Below, piece by piece: positions 8,239 to 16,941 of a stretch of 64,000 nt of DNA. The notes beneath the pieces are model-generated. The model worked only from the letters and a program-made list of their open reading frames with translations, was not told the origin of the DNA and did not search any database. Location: contig JADJOC010000009.1 in the NCBI GenBank assembly GCA_016713965.1, forward strand, positions 930,001 through 994,000. The letters run 5' to 3'. Each line of letters begins with the position of its first letter. Position 1 is the first letter of the stretch. The stretch comes from Chitinophagaceae bacterium. GTDB lineage: Bacteria > Bacteroidota > Bacteroidia > Chitinophagales > Chitinophagaceae. The position numbers and the translations under genes are program-made.

Positions 8239-8859
8239 ATGATTTTTTCTTCCTCACTTTTAGAAAATGCAGTAAATGAATTCGCCAAACTTCCGGGCAT
8301 AGGAAAAAAAACAGCGCTTAGGCTGGTATTGCATTTAATTAAGCAAGATGAAAAAGAAGTCCATTCATTTAGCAGCGCTGTTTCAACCTTAAGACAGGAG
8401 ATAAAATTCTGCACCAGGTGCCATAATATTTCTGATAAAACACTTTGTAATATTTGTAATAATCCTATGCGCAAGCAGGAGATGATTTGTGTGGTAGAAA
8501 ATATAAGGGATGTAATTGCTATTGAAAGCACCCAGCAATTTAACGGCACTTATCATGTGCTGGGCGGTATTATTTCTCCATTAGATGGCATCGGGCCTGA
8601 TCAATTACAAATTGATTCATTAATAGACAGGATTAAAACGGAAAATACCAAAGAGCTGATATTTGCCTTAAATCCTAACGTACAGGGAGATACCACCATT
8701 TACTATATCAGTAAAAAGCTGCAACCCATTGAAATAAAAATTACTACTATAGCCCGGGGAATTGCCTTCGGCGGTGAACTTGAGTATGCAGATGAGATGA
8801 CGCTTGCAAAAAGTATTACCAACAGGATTTCCGTTCAGAACTATATTACCTCCGGTTAA
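8239..8859 (+). CDS. recR: Recombination mediator protein RecR
   Basis: RecR acts with RecO (and RecF) to load RecA on SSB-coated gaps during recombinational repair. All hallmarks are visible. A helix-hairpin-helix at the N-terminus (KLPGIGKKTALRL, residues 17-29) is followed by a four-cysteine zinc finger (CTRCHNISDKTLCNIC, about 56-71). A Toprim domain comes next, beginning ICVVENIRDVIAIE and including PLDGIGPDQL. The C-terminal Walker-B-like segment is ARGIAFGGELEYADEMTL. Length 206 aa is standard. It reads cleanly in one frame. Likely monocistronic or leading into the following gene 85 bases on. Confidence 0.95.
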   Translation: MIFSSSLLENAVNEFAKLPGIGKKTALRLVLHLIKQDEKEVHSFSSAVSTLRQEIKFCTRCHNISDKTLCNICNNPMRKQEMICVVENIRDVIAIESTQQFNGTYHVLGGIISPLDGIGPDQLQIDSLIDRIKTENTKELIFALNPNVQGDTTIYYISKKLQPIEIKITTIARGIAFGGELEYADEMTLAKSITNRISVQNYITSG

Positions 8860-8944
8860 ACTATTATTTTTCCTTATCCGGATACATTTTTTACCTGTTC
8901 AGCAAAATTTTTAATTACATTATTACCAGAGTAAATACTTTTAT

Positions 8945-9397
8945 ATGAATATTATAGTGGTAAACAAAAAAAAGATAGTTATATTATTCCTGGTTTTTGC
9001 CGGTTTTGTAGCTACCGGGTATTACTACTACAATAAAAAAATAGCTAATATAAAAAATAGCAGCAGTAAAAAAGTAAGTGCAATAAAATTATATAAGATA
9101 TTTAGCGAAGATCCGGTTACAGCAAAAAAAGAATACACGCAAAAAATTTTAGAGGTAAGTGGTGAGGTAATGCAAATTACAAAAAACCAACAGCATCAAA
9201 ATATCGTTTTATTAAAATCCGGCAACGAATCGGCTTTCATCAATTGCACAATGGAAGAAGCTTTGCACGGTAATATAAAAATTAGTGATATAGTAAGTAT
9301 TAAAGGAATTTGTAACGGTATGGGAGATAGTGATACGGCATTAGGCATATTCGGAGATGTGTATTTAATAAGGTGCTATAATGAAAGTAAAAGGTAA
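8945..9397 (+). CDS. Membrane-anchored OB-fold (tRNA_anti-like) protein
   Basis: A 150-residue protein with an N-terminal membrane anchor (VILFLVFAGFVATGYYYY, residues 12-29). The body resembles the Bacteroidota OB-fold tRNA_anti-like family: YKIFSEDPVTAKKEY, then VSGEVMQI...NIVLLKSG...INCTM...ISDIVSIKGICNGMG. The domain name reflects fold similarity; a nucleic-acid role is not implied for an exported protein. Its stop codon TAA (9395-9397) is followed directly by the ATG of the next gene, so it heads a tight operon with the CX4CH lipoprotein, YceI and DUF5777 genes. Confidence 0.75.
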   Translation: MNIIVVNKKKIVILFLVFAGFVATGYYYYNKKIANIKNSSSKKVSAIKLYKIFSEDPVTAKKEYTQKILEVSGEVMQITKNQQHQNIVLLKSGNESAFINCTMEEALHGNIKISDIVSIKGICNGMGDSDTALGIFGDVYLIRCYNESKR

Positions 9398-9772
9398 ATG
9401 AATACTGTAAAAAAAAATATTTTGTGGGGGGATAAAACAACAGTAATTATAATATTAACAACTTTGGTAACCATTTGCAGTTGCTACTATAATAATGCAG
9501 GGCTTGTCCCAATAGACTGCTCTACTGTTCAGCCAAAATTTAATGCTGATGTGCTTCCGGTAATACAATCAAGGTGTGCTACACCGGCATGCCATGATGC
9601 CAGTGCTTCGGGTGGTATTATTTTGCAGAATTACAACCAGATTTTTACAATACGGGACAGGATAAAAACCAGGGCAGTTATACAAAAAACAATGCCGGTA
9701 TTCACACCTTTAAACGCTGTAGAAACCGCTATTATCAAATGCTGGATTGATGACGGGGCTTTAAATAATTAA
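9398..9772 (+). CDS. Small lipoprotein with CX4CH heme-like motif
   Basis: A 124-residue lipoprotein: hydrophobic signal then TICSCYYN lipobox near residue 30. The mature part begins FNADVLPVIQSRCATPACHDA. C-A-T-P-A-C-H is a CX4CH variant of the c-type heme motif, typical of cytochrome-c-like domains in Bacteroidota exported proteins that start with 'I...RC..PACH'. A conserved Met (TMPVF, about residue 104) could be the second heme ligand. Start directly abuts the preceding stop; the YceI gene follows 26 bases later. Electron transfer or heme binding in the periplasm is inferred from the motif. CX4CH needs confirmation because standard cytochrome c maturation uses CXXCH. Confidence 0.7.
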   Translation: MNTVKKNILWGDKTTVIIILTTLVTICSCYYNNAGLVPIDCSTVQPKFNADVLPVIQSRCATPACHDASASGGIILQNYNQIFTIRDRIKTRAVIQKTMPVFTPLNAVETAIIKCWIDDGALNN

Positions 9773-9798
9773 TAGCTGAATAACTTATACTTATCAAC

Positions 9799-10347
9799 AT
9801 GAAAAAATTGATTCTATCATTACTATTATCTGCGGTTATTAATTTAATCAATGCACAGGCCTACTATACAAAAAACGGTTATATTGCTTTTTATTCCAAA
9901 GCACCTGTAGAAAATATAAAGGCCGATAATAACCAGGTATTATGCATACTTAGTGCCCAAAGCGGACAATTGCAGTTTTCATTATTAATTAAAAACTTTC
10001 ATTTCGAAAAAGCACTAATGGAAGAACATTTTAATGAAAATTATTTAGAAAGCGATAAATTTCCAAAAGCAAATTTTAAAGGTACAATAATGGATATTAA
10101 GGCGATAAATTTTACTAAAGATGGTGAGTATATGGTTAACGTATCGGGTGATTTAATTCTCCATGGTGTAACAAAAAAAATATATGTGCCTGGTAGCATA
10201 ACTATTAAATCAGGTAAAATTTATATACAATCAAAGTTTATTATAAACCTTGCGGATTACAATATTCATATTTCTAATGCAGTAAAGAATAATATTTCCC
10301 CAACACCTGAAATTTCAGTTTCCTGCAACCTGGACAATATAAAATGA
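9799..10347 (+). CDS. YceI family periplasmic lipid-binding protein (copy 1)
   Basis: A 182-residue protein with a cleavable signal peptide (MKKLILSLLLSAVINLINAQA). The YceI signature is clear: an N-terminal strand GYIAFYSKAP, then EEHFNENYLESDKFPKANFKG, then DLILHGVTKKIYVPGSI, then LADYNIHI near the end. YceI proteins form a lipocalin-like barrel that binds isoprenoid-type lipids such as polyprenyl quinones; what this one binds is not known. It overlaps the next gene by four bases (ATGATAA), and a second YceI lies two genes on, so the pair and the barrel between them are probably one functional unit. Confidence 0.88.
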   Translation: MKKLILSLLLSAVINLINAQAYYTKNGYIAFYSKAPVENIKADNNQVLCILSAQSGQLQFSLLIKNFHFEKALMEEHFNENYLESDKFPKANFKGTIMDIKAINFTKDGEYMVNVSGDLILHGVTKKIYVPGSITIKSGKIYIQSKFIINLADYNIHISNAVKNNISPTPEISVSCNLDNIK

Positions 10348-11303
10348 TAAACTCTATATTTAGAATGATTAAGCCCAAGCAAATAATAAAAGCGATAATC
10401 TGTTATTGTATTTCCATTGCAGTAATTAATAATAGTAATGCCCAGGACACGACTAACCTGATGAGCCAGCTGGAAGACGAAGTAAACGCAAACGAAAAAA
10501 ACAATACAGAATATACAATAGCTACTTTTAAAACTACCCGTTTAATAAATGGGCACTCAGTAGAAAATACCGGCAAAGGTACACTGGATGCAAAAATATC
10601 TCACCGATTTGGCCAATTAAATGATGGTGCATATGCATTATTCGGGCTGGATAATGCCGCTATGCGTATAGGGGTAGATTATGGAATTACCCCATATTTA
10701 ATGGTGGGTATCGGCAGAAATACTTATCAGAAAACTTTTGATGCTTTTATTAAAATAAAATTATTAAAACAATCAACAGGTAAAATTAATATGCCCGTTA
10801 CGTTAAGCTATGTGCCTACTATAGCATTAAAAACATTAAAATGGGAAGATCCTAATGAAAAAAATTATTTTGTATCCCGCCTTTTTTATACACACCAGAT
10901 TATTATAGCACGCAAATTTTCAAAAAATACTTCCTTGCAAATAATGCCAACATTTGTACACCAGAATTTAGCTGCACTGGTTTCAGACCCTAATGATATA
11001 TTTGCTATGGGTATCGGTGGCAGGCAAAAAATTACTAAGCGCTTAAGTTTAAATGCAGAATATTATTATCAGATACCAGGATTTAAATTAACTGGTACAA
11101 CCAATGCACTCTCTATAGGAGTTGATATAGAAACTGGCGGCCATGTATTTCAATTGCATTTTACCAATTCGCAGGGTATGAACGAGCGTGGTTTTATTGC
11201 AGAAACAACAGGCAAATGGCAAAAGGGAGATATATTATTCGGGTTTAATATTTCCAGGGTTTTTACAATCGGGAAAAACAGTAAGCTTATACATTCTAAC
11301 TAA
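10344..11303 (+). CDS. DUF5777 family outer-membrane beta-barrel protein
   Basis: A 319-residue protein with a signal sequence ending near residue 34 (NNSNAQDTT). The rest alternates short amphipathic strands as in an outer-membrane barrel: GKGTLDAKISHRFGQLNDG, LDNAAMRIGVDYGITPYLMVGIGRN, RLFYTHQIIIARKFSK, RLSLNAEYYYQIPG and a final HVFQLHFTNSQGMNERGFIAET. This matches the DUF5777 pattern found next to YceI genes in Bacteroidota. It overlaps the first YceI gene by four bases and is followed by the second after six. Function is unknown; a channel or sensor for the YceI ligand is an inference. Confidence 0.8.
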   Translation: MINSIFRMIKPKQIIKAIICYCISIAVINNSNAQDTTNLMSQLEDEVNANEKNNTEYTIATFKTTRLINGHSVENTGKGTLDAKISHRFGQLNDGAYALFGLDNAAMRIGVDYGITPYLMVGIGRNTYQKTFDAFIKIKLLKQSTGKINMPVTLSYVPTIALKTLKWEDPNEKNYFVSRLFYTHQIIIARKFSKNTSLQIMPTFVHQNLAALVSDPNDIFAMGIGGRQKITKRLSLNAEYYYQIPGFKLTGTTNALSIGVDIETGGHVFQLHFTNSQGMNERGFIAETTGKWQKGDILFGFNISRVFTIGKNSKLIHSN

Positions 11304-11309
11304 TATTTT

Positions 11310-11864
11310 ATGACTAAACATTCCATTGTACTTTTTTTGTCGTCATTTGTATTATCCGTTCAGGCATATGCGCCTGACATTATTTATAAAGTTGGAAATG
11401 GAAGTATCGCATTCAGGTCAGACGCACCGCTTGAACTAATAAAAGCCAATAGTAATGAGCTCATGGGATTAATAGATGCAGATAAAAAAACTTTTGCATT
11501 CAAAATTAAATTAAACACTTTTCAAGGCTTCAACAATCCATTTCAAAAAGATCACTTTAATGAAAACTATGTGGAAAGCACAAAATATCCCTATGCATCA
11601 TTTGAAGGTAAAATTATTGAAGATGTTGATTTTAATAAAGATGGAAACTCCACCATACGAACCAAAGGAAATCTTACTATACATGGCGTAACACAGGAGC
11701 GTATTATAAAAAGCGAAATAAATATAAAAAATAAAAAAATAAATATACAATCAAATTTTACAGTATTACTGGCAGATCACAATATCACCATACCAAAAGT
11801 TGTGCATGAAAAACTGGCCTCAGAAATCAAAGTAGAAGTAAAAGCAAATTTAGTTGTTAAATAA
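11310..11864 (+). CDS. YceI family periplasmic lipid-binding protein (copy 2)
   Basis: A 184-residue paralogue of the first YceI protein, with signal peptide (VLFLSSFVLSVQAYA). It keeps GSIAFRSDAPLELIKA, KDHFNENYVESTKYPYASFEG, GNLTIHGVTQ and LADHNITIPK. It is more diverged than a recent duplicate would be. It lies last in the five-gene run that starts at 8945; the sensor-kinase gene begins only six bases after its stop. Binding of a hydrophobic small molecule in the periplasm is known for the family. Keeping two divergent copies suggests two ligands or a relay, which is inference. Confidence 0.87.
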   Translation: MTKHSIVLFLSSFVLSVQAYAPDIIYKVGNGSIAFRSDAPLELIKANSNELMGLIDADKKTFAFKIKLNTFQGFNNPFQKDHFNENYVESTKYPYASFEGKIIEDVDFNKDGNSTIRTKGNLTIHGVTQERIIKSEINIKNKKINIQSNFTVLLADHNITIPKVVHEKLASEIKVEVKANLVVK

Positions 11865-11870
11865 AATACT

Positions 11871-14759
11871 ATGAAGGCTTTACTCAAAATTTTACTTAAC
11901 ACTTTACTTTTCTTTCTTTAGCATACTCGTGCCAATCGCAGGTACTAAGCCATAAAACATTTATCCTGGAGGAAAACAATAAACCTTATTTTATTAATGC
12001 GCTATATAAAAACAGTGAAGGTTATATTTTTGTTGGCTCCACAAATGGCGTTTACAAATTTGATGGCACCAGGTTTTCAAAAATTTTTTTTGCTGATAAA
12101 AATATTAATGATACCGCTACAGCTATTTTTGAAGATAAACAACGTCAGCTATGGGTTGGGTTTAAAAGTGGTAACATCGCCAAAAAAGAAAATAATATCC
12201 TGGCCTATTTTAATCCTGAAGAGGGTACGCCCAAAAAAGCAATCACTTGTTTTGCACAAGATAAAAATGGCAATATCTGGATAGGCACCAAAGGCGAAGG
12301 CATTTATTATACCTACAATAACCGACTATACCTTATTAACGAAGACGATGGCCTGACCGATTTAAACATACACAGCCTTACATTAACCCAAAATGGAGAT
12401 GTTTTGGCCGCTACTTACCAGGGGATTAATACATGTACAGTAAATGGCAGTAAAAAACAGGTATCTATGGTAGGGCCTAAAGATGGATTACCGGATTATA
12501 TGGTAACAAATATCATCCCCCAAACAAATAATACATTTTGGATTGGTATGCAAGACAAAGGGTTTTGCCAATTCGATTACAGTAAAAAGAAAATACTATT
12601 GCCTGCTGGTACGGATGATTGGAAATATGGACAGGTAAATACACTACTAAATTCTGGCAGCAGTTTATGGATAGCAACACAAGACAGCGGGCTTCTTGAA
12701 TACAATGGAGCTATAAAAACAATTAAGTTTCAAGATGAAAAAAATAACCAATATTAATAGTATGATACAAGATAACCAGGGCAATATCTGGTTGTCAAAT
12801 AATGAAAAATTAATTCGCATATCCCCCAACGAGCTCATTCATTACCCCTTATATGCTAAACAAGTTTTTGAAACTATCCACGCATTACTGGTTGACAATG
12901 AAAATAATATCTGGATAAGCACAGGCAAAACAATAATCAAGTATTATAAAAAGGACAACAGCTTTGTCTCAACGAACTACAACATTATACAACTGGATGA
13001 CAAGACAGATATTACCAGTTTATACCAGGATTTTTATAATAATATCTGGATAGGTACCATGGGGAAAGGATTATTTATACTAAATCCCAAAACCGGTACT
13101 TACCGGCCCATTACTGAAATAGAAAATACAGGAAGCACTAATATTTTATCCATTACAGGAAAAGGCAATTCCGTTTGTGCAGGCAGCCTCGAAGGTGCAT
13201 TGGTTTTTGAACTCAGCTCAGTTAATCAAAATACCTCTGCGCCATATAGCTTTGCAAGCTTCAATACCGACATAGGCAGCAATTATATTTACAGTGTTTT
13301 TAAAGATTCTAAAAACAGGATATGGTTTGCCACAGATGGTAAAGGAATTACAGTTTTAAATAATGGAAAATATACCAACTATGATAGCGAAAAATATTTA
13401 AAAGATGATCACATTTATTCTATAACAGAAGATAAGCAAAATAATATCTGGTTTAGTACCAGCAATGCAGGCATCTACAAATTTGATGGAAAAACATTTA
13501 CTAATTATAATACTTCTAACGGGCTGAGCGATATAAATATTACTACAATAAAAACCGATAAACAAGGCAATATCATTATTATTCATAAAACAGGATTTGA
13601 CATTTTAGAGCCGCAAACAGGTAATATTTCTTATATAAATAATATACAAGGTTTAAGCAATCTTAGTTCAGAAGTAGGCACCATTACACAGGATAATGCG
13701 CTGAATATTTACTTTAGCACCAGCAATGGTGTGGTACAATATAGCCCTGGGGCAGTTTCTATAAGAAAGCCAAAAACTATTATCGAAAATGTACAGCTTT
13801 TTTTAAACGATATTGACAAAGCAACTGTTAACAGCTTTAGTTATGATGAAAACAATTTTACATTTTTTATTACAGCTCTTTATTACAGCGACCCCGAAAA
13901 TATCTTTTACCAATATAAATTAGAAGGTTTTAATAATGGCTGGGTTTCTACAAAAGACAGGATGATAACTTTTCCTAAATTAGATCCGGGAAAATACAAG
14001 TTTATAGTCCGCTCGTCTCTAAACAATAACTTTACTAATGCCACAGAAGCATGGTATGAATTTGAAATTCATAAACCCTTTTGGAAGCAATGGTGGTTTA
14101 TTGTATTGGCAATAGTAGCAGGGTCCGGTTTGCTATTCTGGTATATCAAAAAAAGAGAGACAACCTTAAAGCATGTGCAGCAGCTACAGCAGGAAAAAAT
14201 CCAATTCCAGTTCCAGGTTTTACGCAACCAGATTAACCCGCATTTTTTATTCAACAGTTTTAATACATTAATTTCAATTATAGAAGAAGAGCCTGCACTG
14301 GCTGTTAACTATGTAGAGCAGCTATCAGATTTTTTTAGAAATATTGTTAATTACACCGATAAAGAAATCATTACATTAGAGGAAGAAATCACTTTGCTAA
14401 AAGCCTATTTCTATTTGCAGCAGCAGCGTTATGGAAATCATTTAAAATTAAATATCACAGCAACCGAAGATGAAAAACAATCTATTTATATACCACCGCT
14501 TACCTTACAATTATTGATAGAAAATGCCATAAAGCACAATGCAGTTTCAAAAGAAACACCATTAGAAATAAATATTTTTATAGAAAATGAGTATACAATA
14601 GTAAGCAATAATATTAATCCTAAACTGCACAAACAAACAGGCACAGGTATGGGTATAAAAAATATAATTAACAGGTATAATTTACTAAGCCATAAAAAAG
14701 TAGTAATCACTAATCCGATTGAGAATTTTATTGTATCGTTACCAATTTTAAAACAATAA
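11871..14759 (+). CDS. Beta-propeller hybrid sensor: reg_prop repeats, Y_Y_Y and LytS-type histidine kinase (frameshifted as read)
   Basis: Pieces in three frames join into one long sensor of about 960 aa. After a signal-like start (MKALLKILLNTLLFF) there is a series of two-component-regulator propeller repeats with the recurring NIWIGT/NIWFST motif (for example near 12280, 12905, 13045 and 13445). A Y_Y_Y domain (FYQYKLEGFNNGWVSTKD) leads to one transmembrane helix (WWFIVLAIVAGSGLLFWYI). The cytoplasmic kinase has LRNQINPHFLFNSFNTL, with the phosphoacceptor His, and an ATPase part with LLIENAIKHNAV. Breaks near 11920 and 12740 fall at homopolymers; the second is at a run of seven A's, where removing one A joins the frames. 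It is paired with the LytTR regulator 3 bases downstream. What it senses is unknown. Confidence 0.85.
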
Positions 14760-14762
14760 TCA

Positions 14763-15533
14763 ATGCGAATATTATTAATTGAAGATGAAGACCCGGCTGC
14801 AAAACGCCTGCAAAAAATGCTGAAAGAAATTGAACCAGGTGCTACCATACTGGATAGTATCGTAAGTGTATCATCAGCCATAAAATGGTTTAATGAAAAT
14901 GAAGCACCTGACCTGGTCATCTCCGATATCCAGTTATCCGACGGCCTTAGCTTTGACATATTTAAAAGTATAAACACCAGTTGTACTGTAATTTTTACAA
15001 CCGCATACGATCAATATGCCATTGAAGCTTTTAAAGTCAACAGTATCGATTACTTATTAAAGCCCGTAAAAAAAGATGAACTGGCAATTGCAATCAATAA
15101 ATTTAAGCAATTAAGAAACAATACCCAACAGTCTGTGCTGGATATCAATAAATTATTGCAATCATTTACTGCGCCTGCAGCCAACAACTATAAAACTCGT
15201 TTTATCGTACGCTATGGCGAGCACATAAAAACAATAAATGTACAAGATGTAGCTTACTTTAATACAGAAGATAAAATCAATTTTCTTATCACCAAAGAAG
15301 GGCGCAGGTATACCATTGATTTTAATTTAGATACTTTGGAATCCATGCTCGACCCTAAAATATATTTCAGGATCAACCGGCAATTTATCATTGGCATCCA
15401 TTCCATCACAGAAATGTTTGCCTATTCCAAAAGCCGCGTATTGGTAAAATTAAATCCACCCACCAAGCAGGAAACCGTGGTGAGCACCGAACGTTCAGGA
15501 GATTTTAAGCTTTGGCTGGATGATCAAAAATGA
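14763..15533 (+). CDS. LytTR family response regulator
   Basis: A 256-residue regulator. The receiver domain (residues 1-120) shows IEDEDPAAKRL, the phosphoacceptor Asp in LVISDIQLSDG, the conserved Thr/Ala (FTTAYDQYA) and Lys (YLLKPVKKDEL). The C-terminal LytTR DNA-binding domain (about 155-250) has FIVRYGEHIKTINVQDVAYF and the end IYFRINRQFIIGIHSI. It starts three bases after the kinase stop, so the two are cotranscribed and form a pair. LytTR regulators bind direct-repeat sites; none was identified here. The nearby YceI/DUF5777 operon is a plausible but unproved target. Confidence 0.93.
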   Translation: MRILLIEDEDPAAKRLQKMLKEIEPGATILDSIVSVSSAIKWFNENEAPDLVISDIQLSDGLSFDIFKSINTSCTVIFTTAYDQYAIEAFKVNSIDYLLKPVKKDELAIAINKFKQLRNNTQQSVLDINKLLQSFTAPAANNYKTRFIVRYGEHIKTINVQDVAYFNTEDKINFLITKEGRRYTIDFNLDTLESMLDPKIYFRINRQFIIGIHSITEMFAYSKSRVLVKLNPPTKQETVVSTERSGDFKLWLDDQK

Positions 15534-15731
15534 TAAACCAGTCTTTTTAAATAGATAACATTTTGTGTTATAGTATTCTTATTGTAATTTCATAGTACAA
15601 TTCAGGCGGATTTGTTTATTGTCAGGCCTGTAAAAACTGAACTAATAAACGAACTCCTCATCTCTTCATGGGTTGGTTATCGTTTGTTAGTTTATAATAT
15701 TTTTTTGGTACCGGCTTTACCAGCTGTGCTC

Positions 15732-15782
15732 AGCATCGTTGTGTCACTCCCTTGTACCGTATACCTTTATTCAGCAATAAAC
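15732..15782 (+). repeat. Dispersed 50-bp repeat (CATCGTTGTGTCACTC family), copy A
   Basis: Begins CAGCATCGTTGTGTCACTCC and continues TTGTACCGTATACC, then TTTATTCAGCAATAAA. It matches the inverted pair at 24227-24361 over most of its length and shares shorter parts with the region near 56550. It lies in the 270-base spacer before metH. No coding potential; purpose unknown. Confidence 0.75.
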
Positions 15783-15804
15783 ATTTGTATTAAAAGCATA
15801 ACAA

Positions 15805-16920
15805 ATGAAAAAAACAATTCACGATTGCCTTAAAGAACGCATCCTTATCATCGATGGCGCAATGGGCACCATGATACAGCAATATAAATTAGAAGAAAAA
15901 GATTATCGCAGCGAACGCTTTGCAGGCTGGCATTGCGATGTAAAAGGAAATAACGACCTGCTCAGTCTTACCCAGCCACACATCATTACCGAAATACACA
16001 AACAATACCTCGAAGCAGGCGCAGATATTATTGAAACCAATACTTTCAGCAGTACCTCCATTGCACAAGCCGATTATGGCATGCAATCTTTGGCATATGA
16101 GCTCAATGTTGCTGCAGTTAAATGCGCCAGGAAAGCCATCGATGAATTTTTAACCGACCACCAACCACCGACTACCGACCACCTAAAGTCAACTCCAAAC
16201 TATAAACCCCAAACTGTAAACCCCAAATTCATCGCCGGTGCCATCGGGCCACTAAATAAAACATTGAGCCTTTCACCAGATGTAAATAACCCGGGATACC
16301 GGGCAGTAACGTTTGATGAAGTGGTAGCAGCATATACGGAGCAGATAAAAGGATTAGTTGATGGCGGCGTGGATATTTTATTAATCGAAACTATTTTTGA
16401 TACCCTTAATGCAAAAGCAGCTATTTACGCTATAAAAAAATATTTCAGGGAAAAAAATCGATCTACGCAAAAATCTTCTCCATTTCCTCCCCCTTCGGGG
16501 GAGATAGAGGGGGTTTTACCCATCATGATCAGCGGAACCATAACTGATGCCAGCGGCCGTACACTAAGCGGCCAAACGTTGGAGGCATTCTATATTTCTG
16601 TAATGCATGCCAATCCTTTAAGTGTGGGATTAAATTGTGCTTTGGGCGCTACACAAATGCGGCCACATATAGAAGAGCTGAGCCAGATAGCCGGATGCTA
16701 TACATCAGCCTACCCCAATGCAGGATTACCAAATGCATTTGGAGAGTATGATGAACAACCTCACGAAACAGCACACATTATTGAAGAGTGGGCCAAAGAA
16801 GGTTTTGTAAATATTGTAGGCGGGTGCTGCGGTACCACACCAGACCATATCAAACACATTGCCCAACAGGTAAAAAATTTTAAACCAAGGCAATTACCAG
16901 TTGTGGAAGAAGTTTTATAG
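15805..16920 (+). CDS. metH: Methionine synthase, homocysteine-binding subunit (split MetH N-terminal part)
   Basis: A 371-residue homocysteine S-methyltransferase domain, the first module of cobalamin-dependent methionine synthase. In many Bacteroidota this is a separate gene. Visible: [19 protein letters not shown] at the start, [32 protein letters not shown], and the zinc ligands in GLNCALGA (about residue 276) and [12 protein letters not shown] (about 340). Two insertions look foreign: residues 117-142 (Pro/Thr/Asp/His-rich, [20 protein letters not shown]) and residues 225-238 ([12 protein letters not shown]), the latter from a palindromic repeat. Both sit between core elements. The folate/cobalamin half is at 17936, with an S8 peptidase gene in between. 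Confidence 0.93.
   Translation: MKKTIHDCLKERILIIDGAMGTMIQQYKLEEKDYRSERFAGWHCDVKGNNDLLSLTQPHIITEIHKQYLEAGADIIETNTFSSTSIAQADYGMQSLAYELNVAAVKCARKAIDEFLTDHQPPTTDHLKSTPNYKPQTVNPKFIAGAIGPLNKTLSLSPDVNNPGYRAVTFDEVVAAYTEQIKGLVDGGVDILLIETIFDTLNAKAAIYAIKKYFREKNRSTQKSSPFPPPSGEIEGVLPIMISGTITDASGRTLSGQTLEAFYISVMHANPLSVGLNCALGATQMRPHIEELSQIAGCYTSAYPNAGLPNAFGEYDEQPHETAHIIEEWAKEGFVNIVGGCCGTTPDHIKHIAQQVKNFKPRQLPVVEEVL
16153..16230 (+). repeat. Low-complexity in-frame insertion inside metH
   Basis: C/A-rich segment of near-repeats (ACCGACCACCAACCACCGAC and then CCAAACT.TAAACCCC units) that translates to DHQPPTTDH and [10 protein letters not shown]. Its composition and repeat structure differ from the flanking metH sequence, and it falls between conserved helices of the homocysteine-binding barrel. 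Comparable C/A-rich stretches are common between genes in this phylum (recalled). Confidence 0.6.
16479..16516 (+). repeat. Palindromic element inserted in frame in metH (5' gene)
   Basis: A perfect stem CTCCCCC (16487-16493) / GGGGGAG (16497-16503) with a three-base loop, followed by ATAGAGGGGGT. It adds about 13 residues ([13 protein letters not shown]) without breaking the frame. The tail GGAGATAGAGG is shared with the degenerate copy at 20173-20212 in the other metH gene. Confidence 0.75.
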
Positions 16921-16941
16921 TAATCAAAAGAGGTTTATATT

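Noticed and set aside
15534..15804. A cobalamin or SAM riboswitch upstream of metH
   Set aside because: No B12-box-like conserved stretch or SAM-I pattern could be identified by eye; the spacer holds the dispersed repeat instead.
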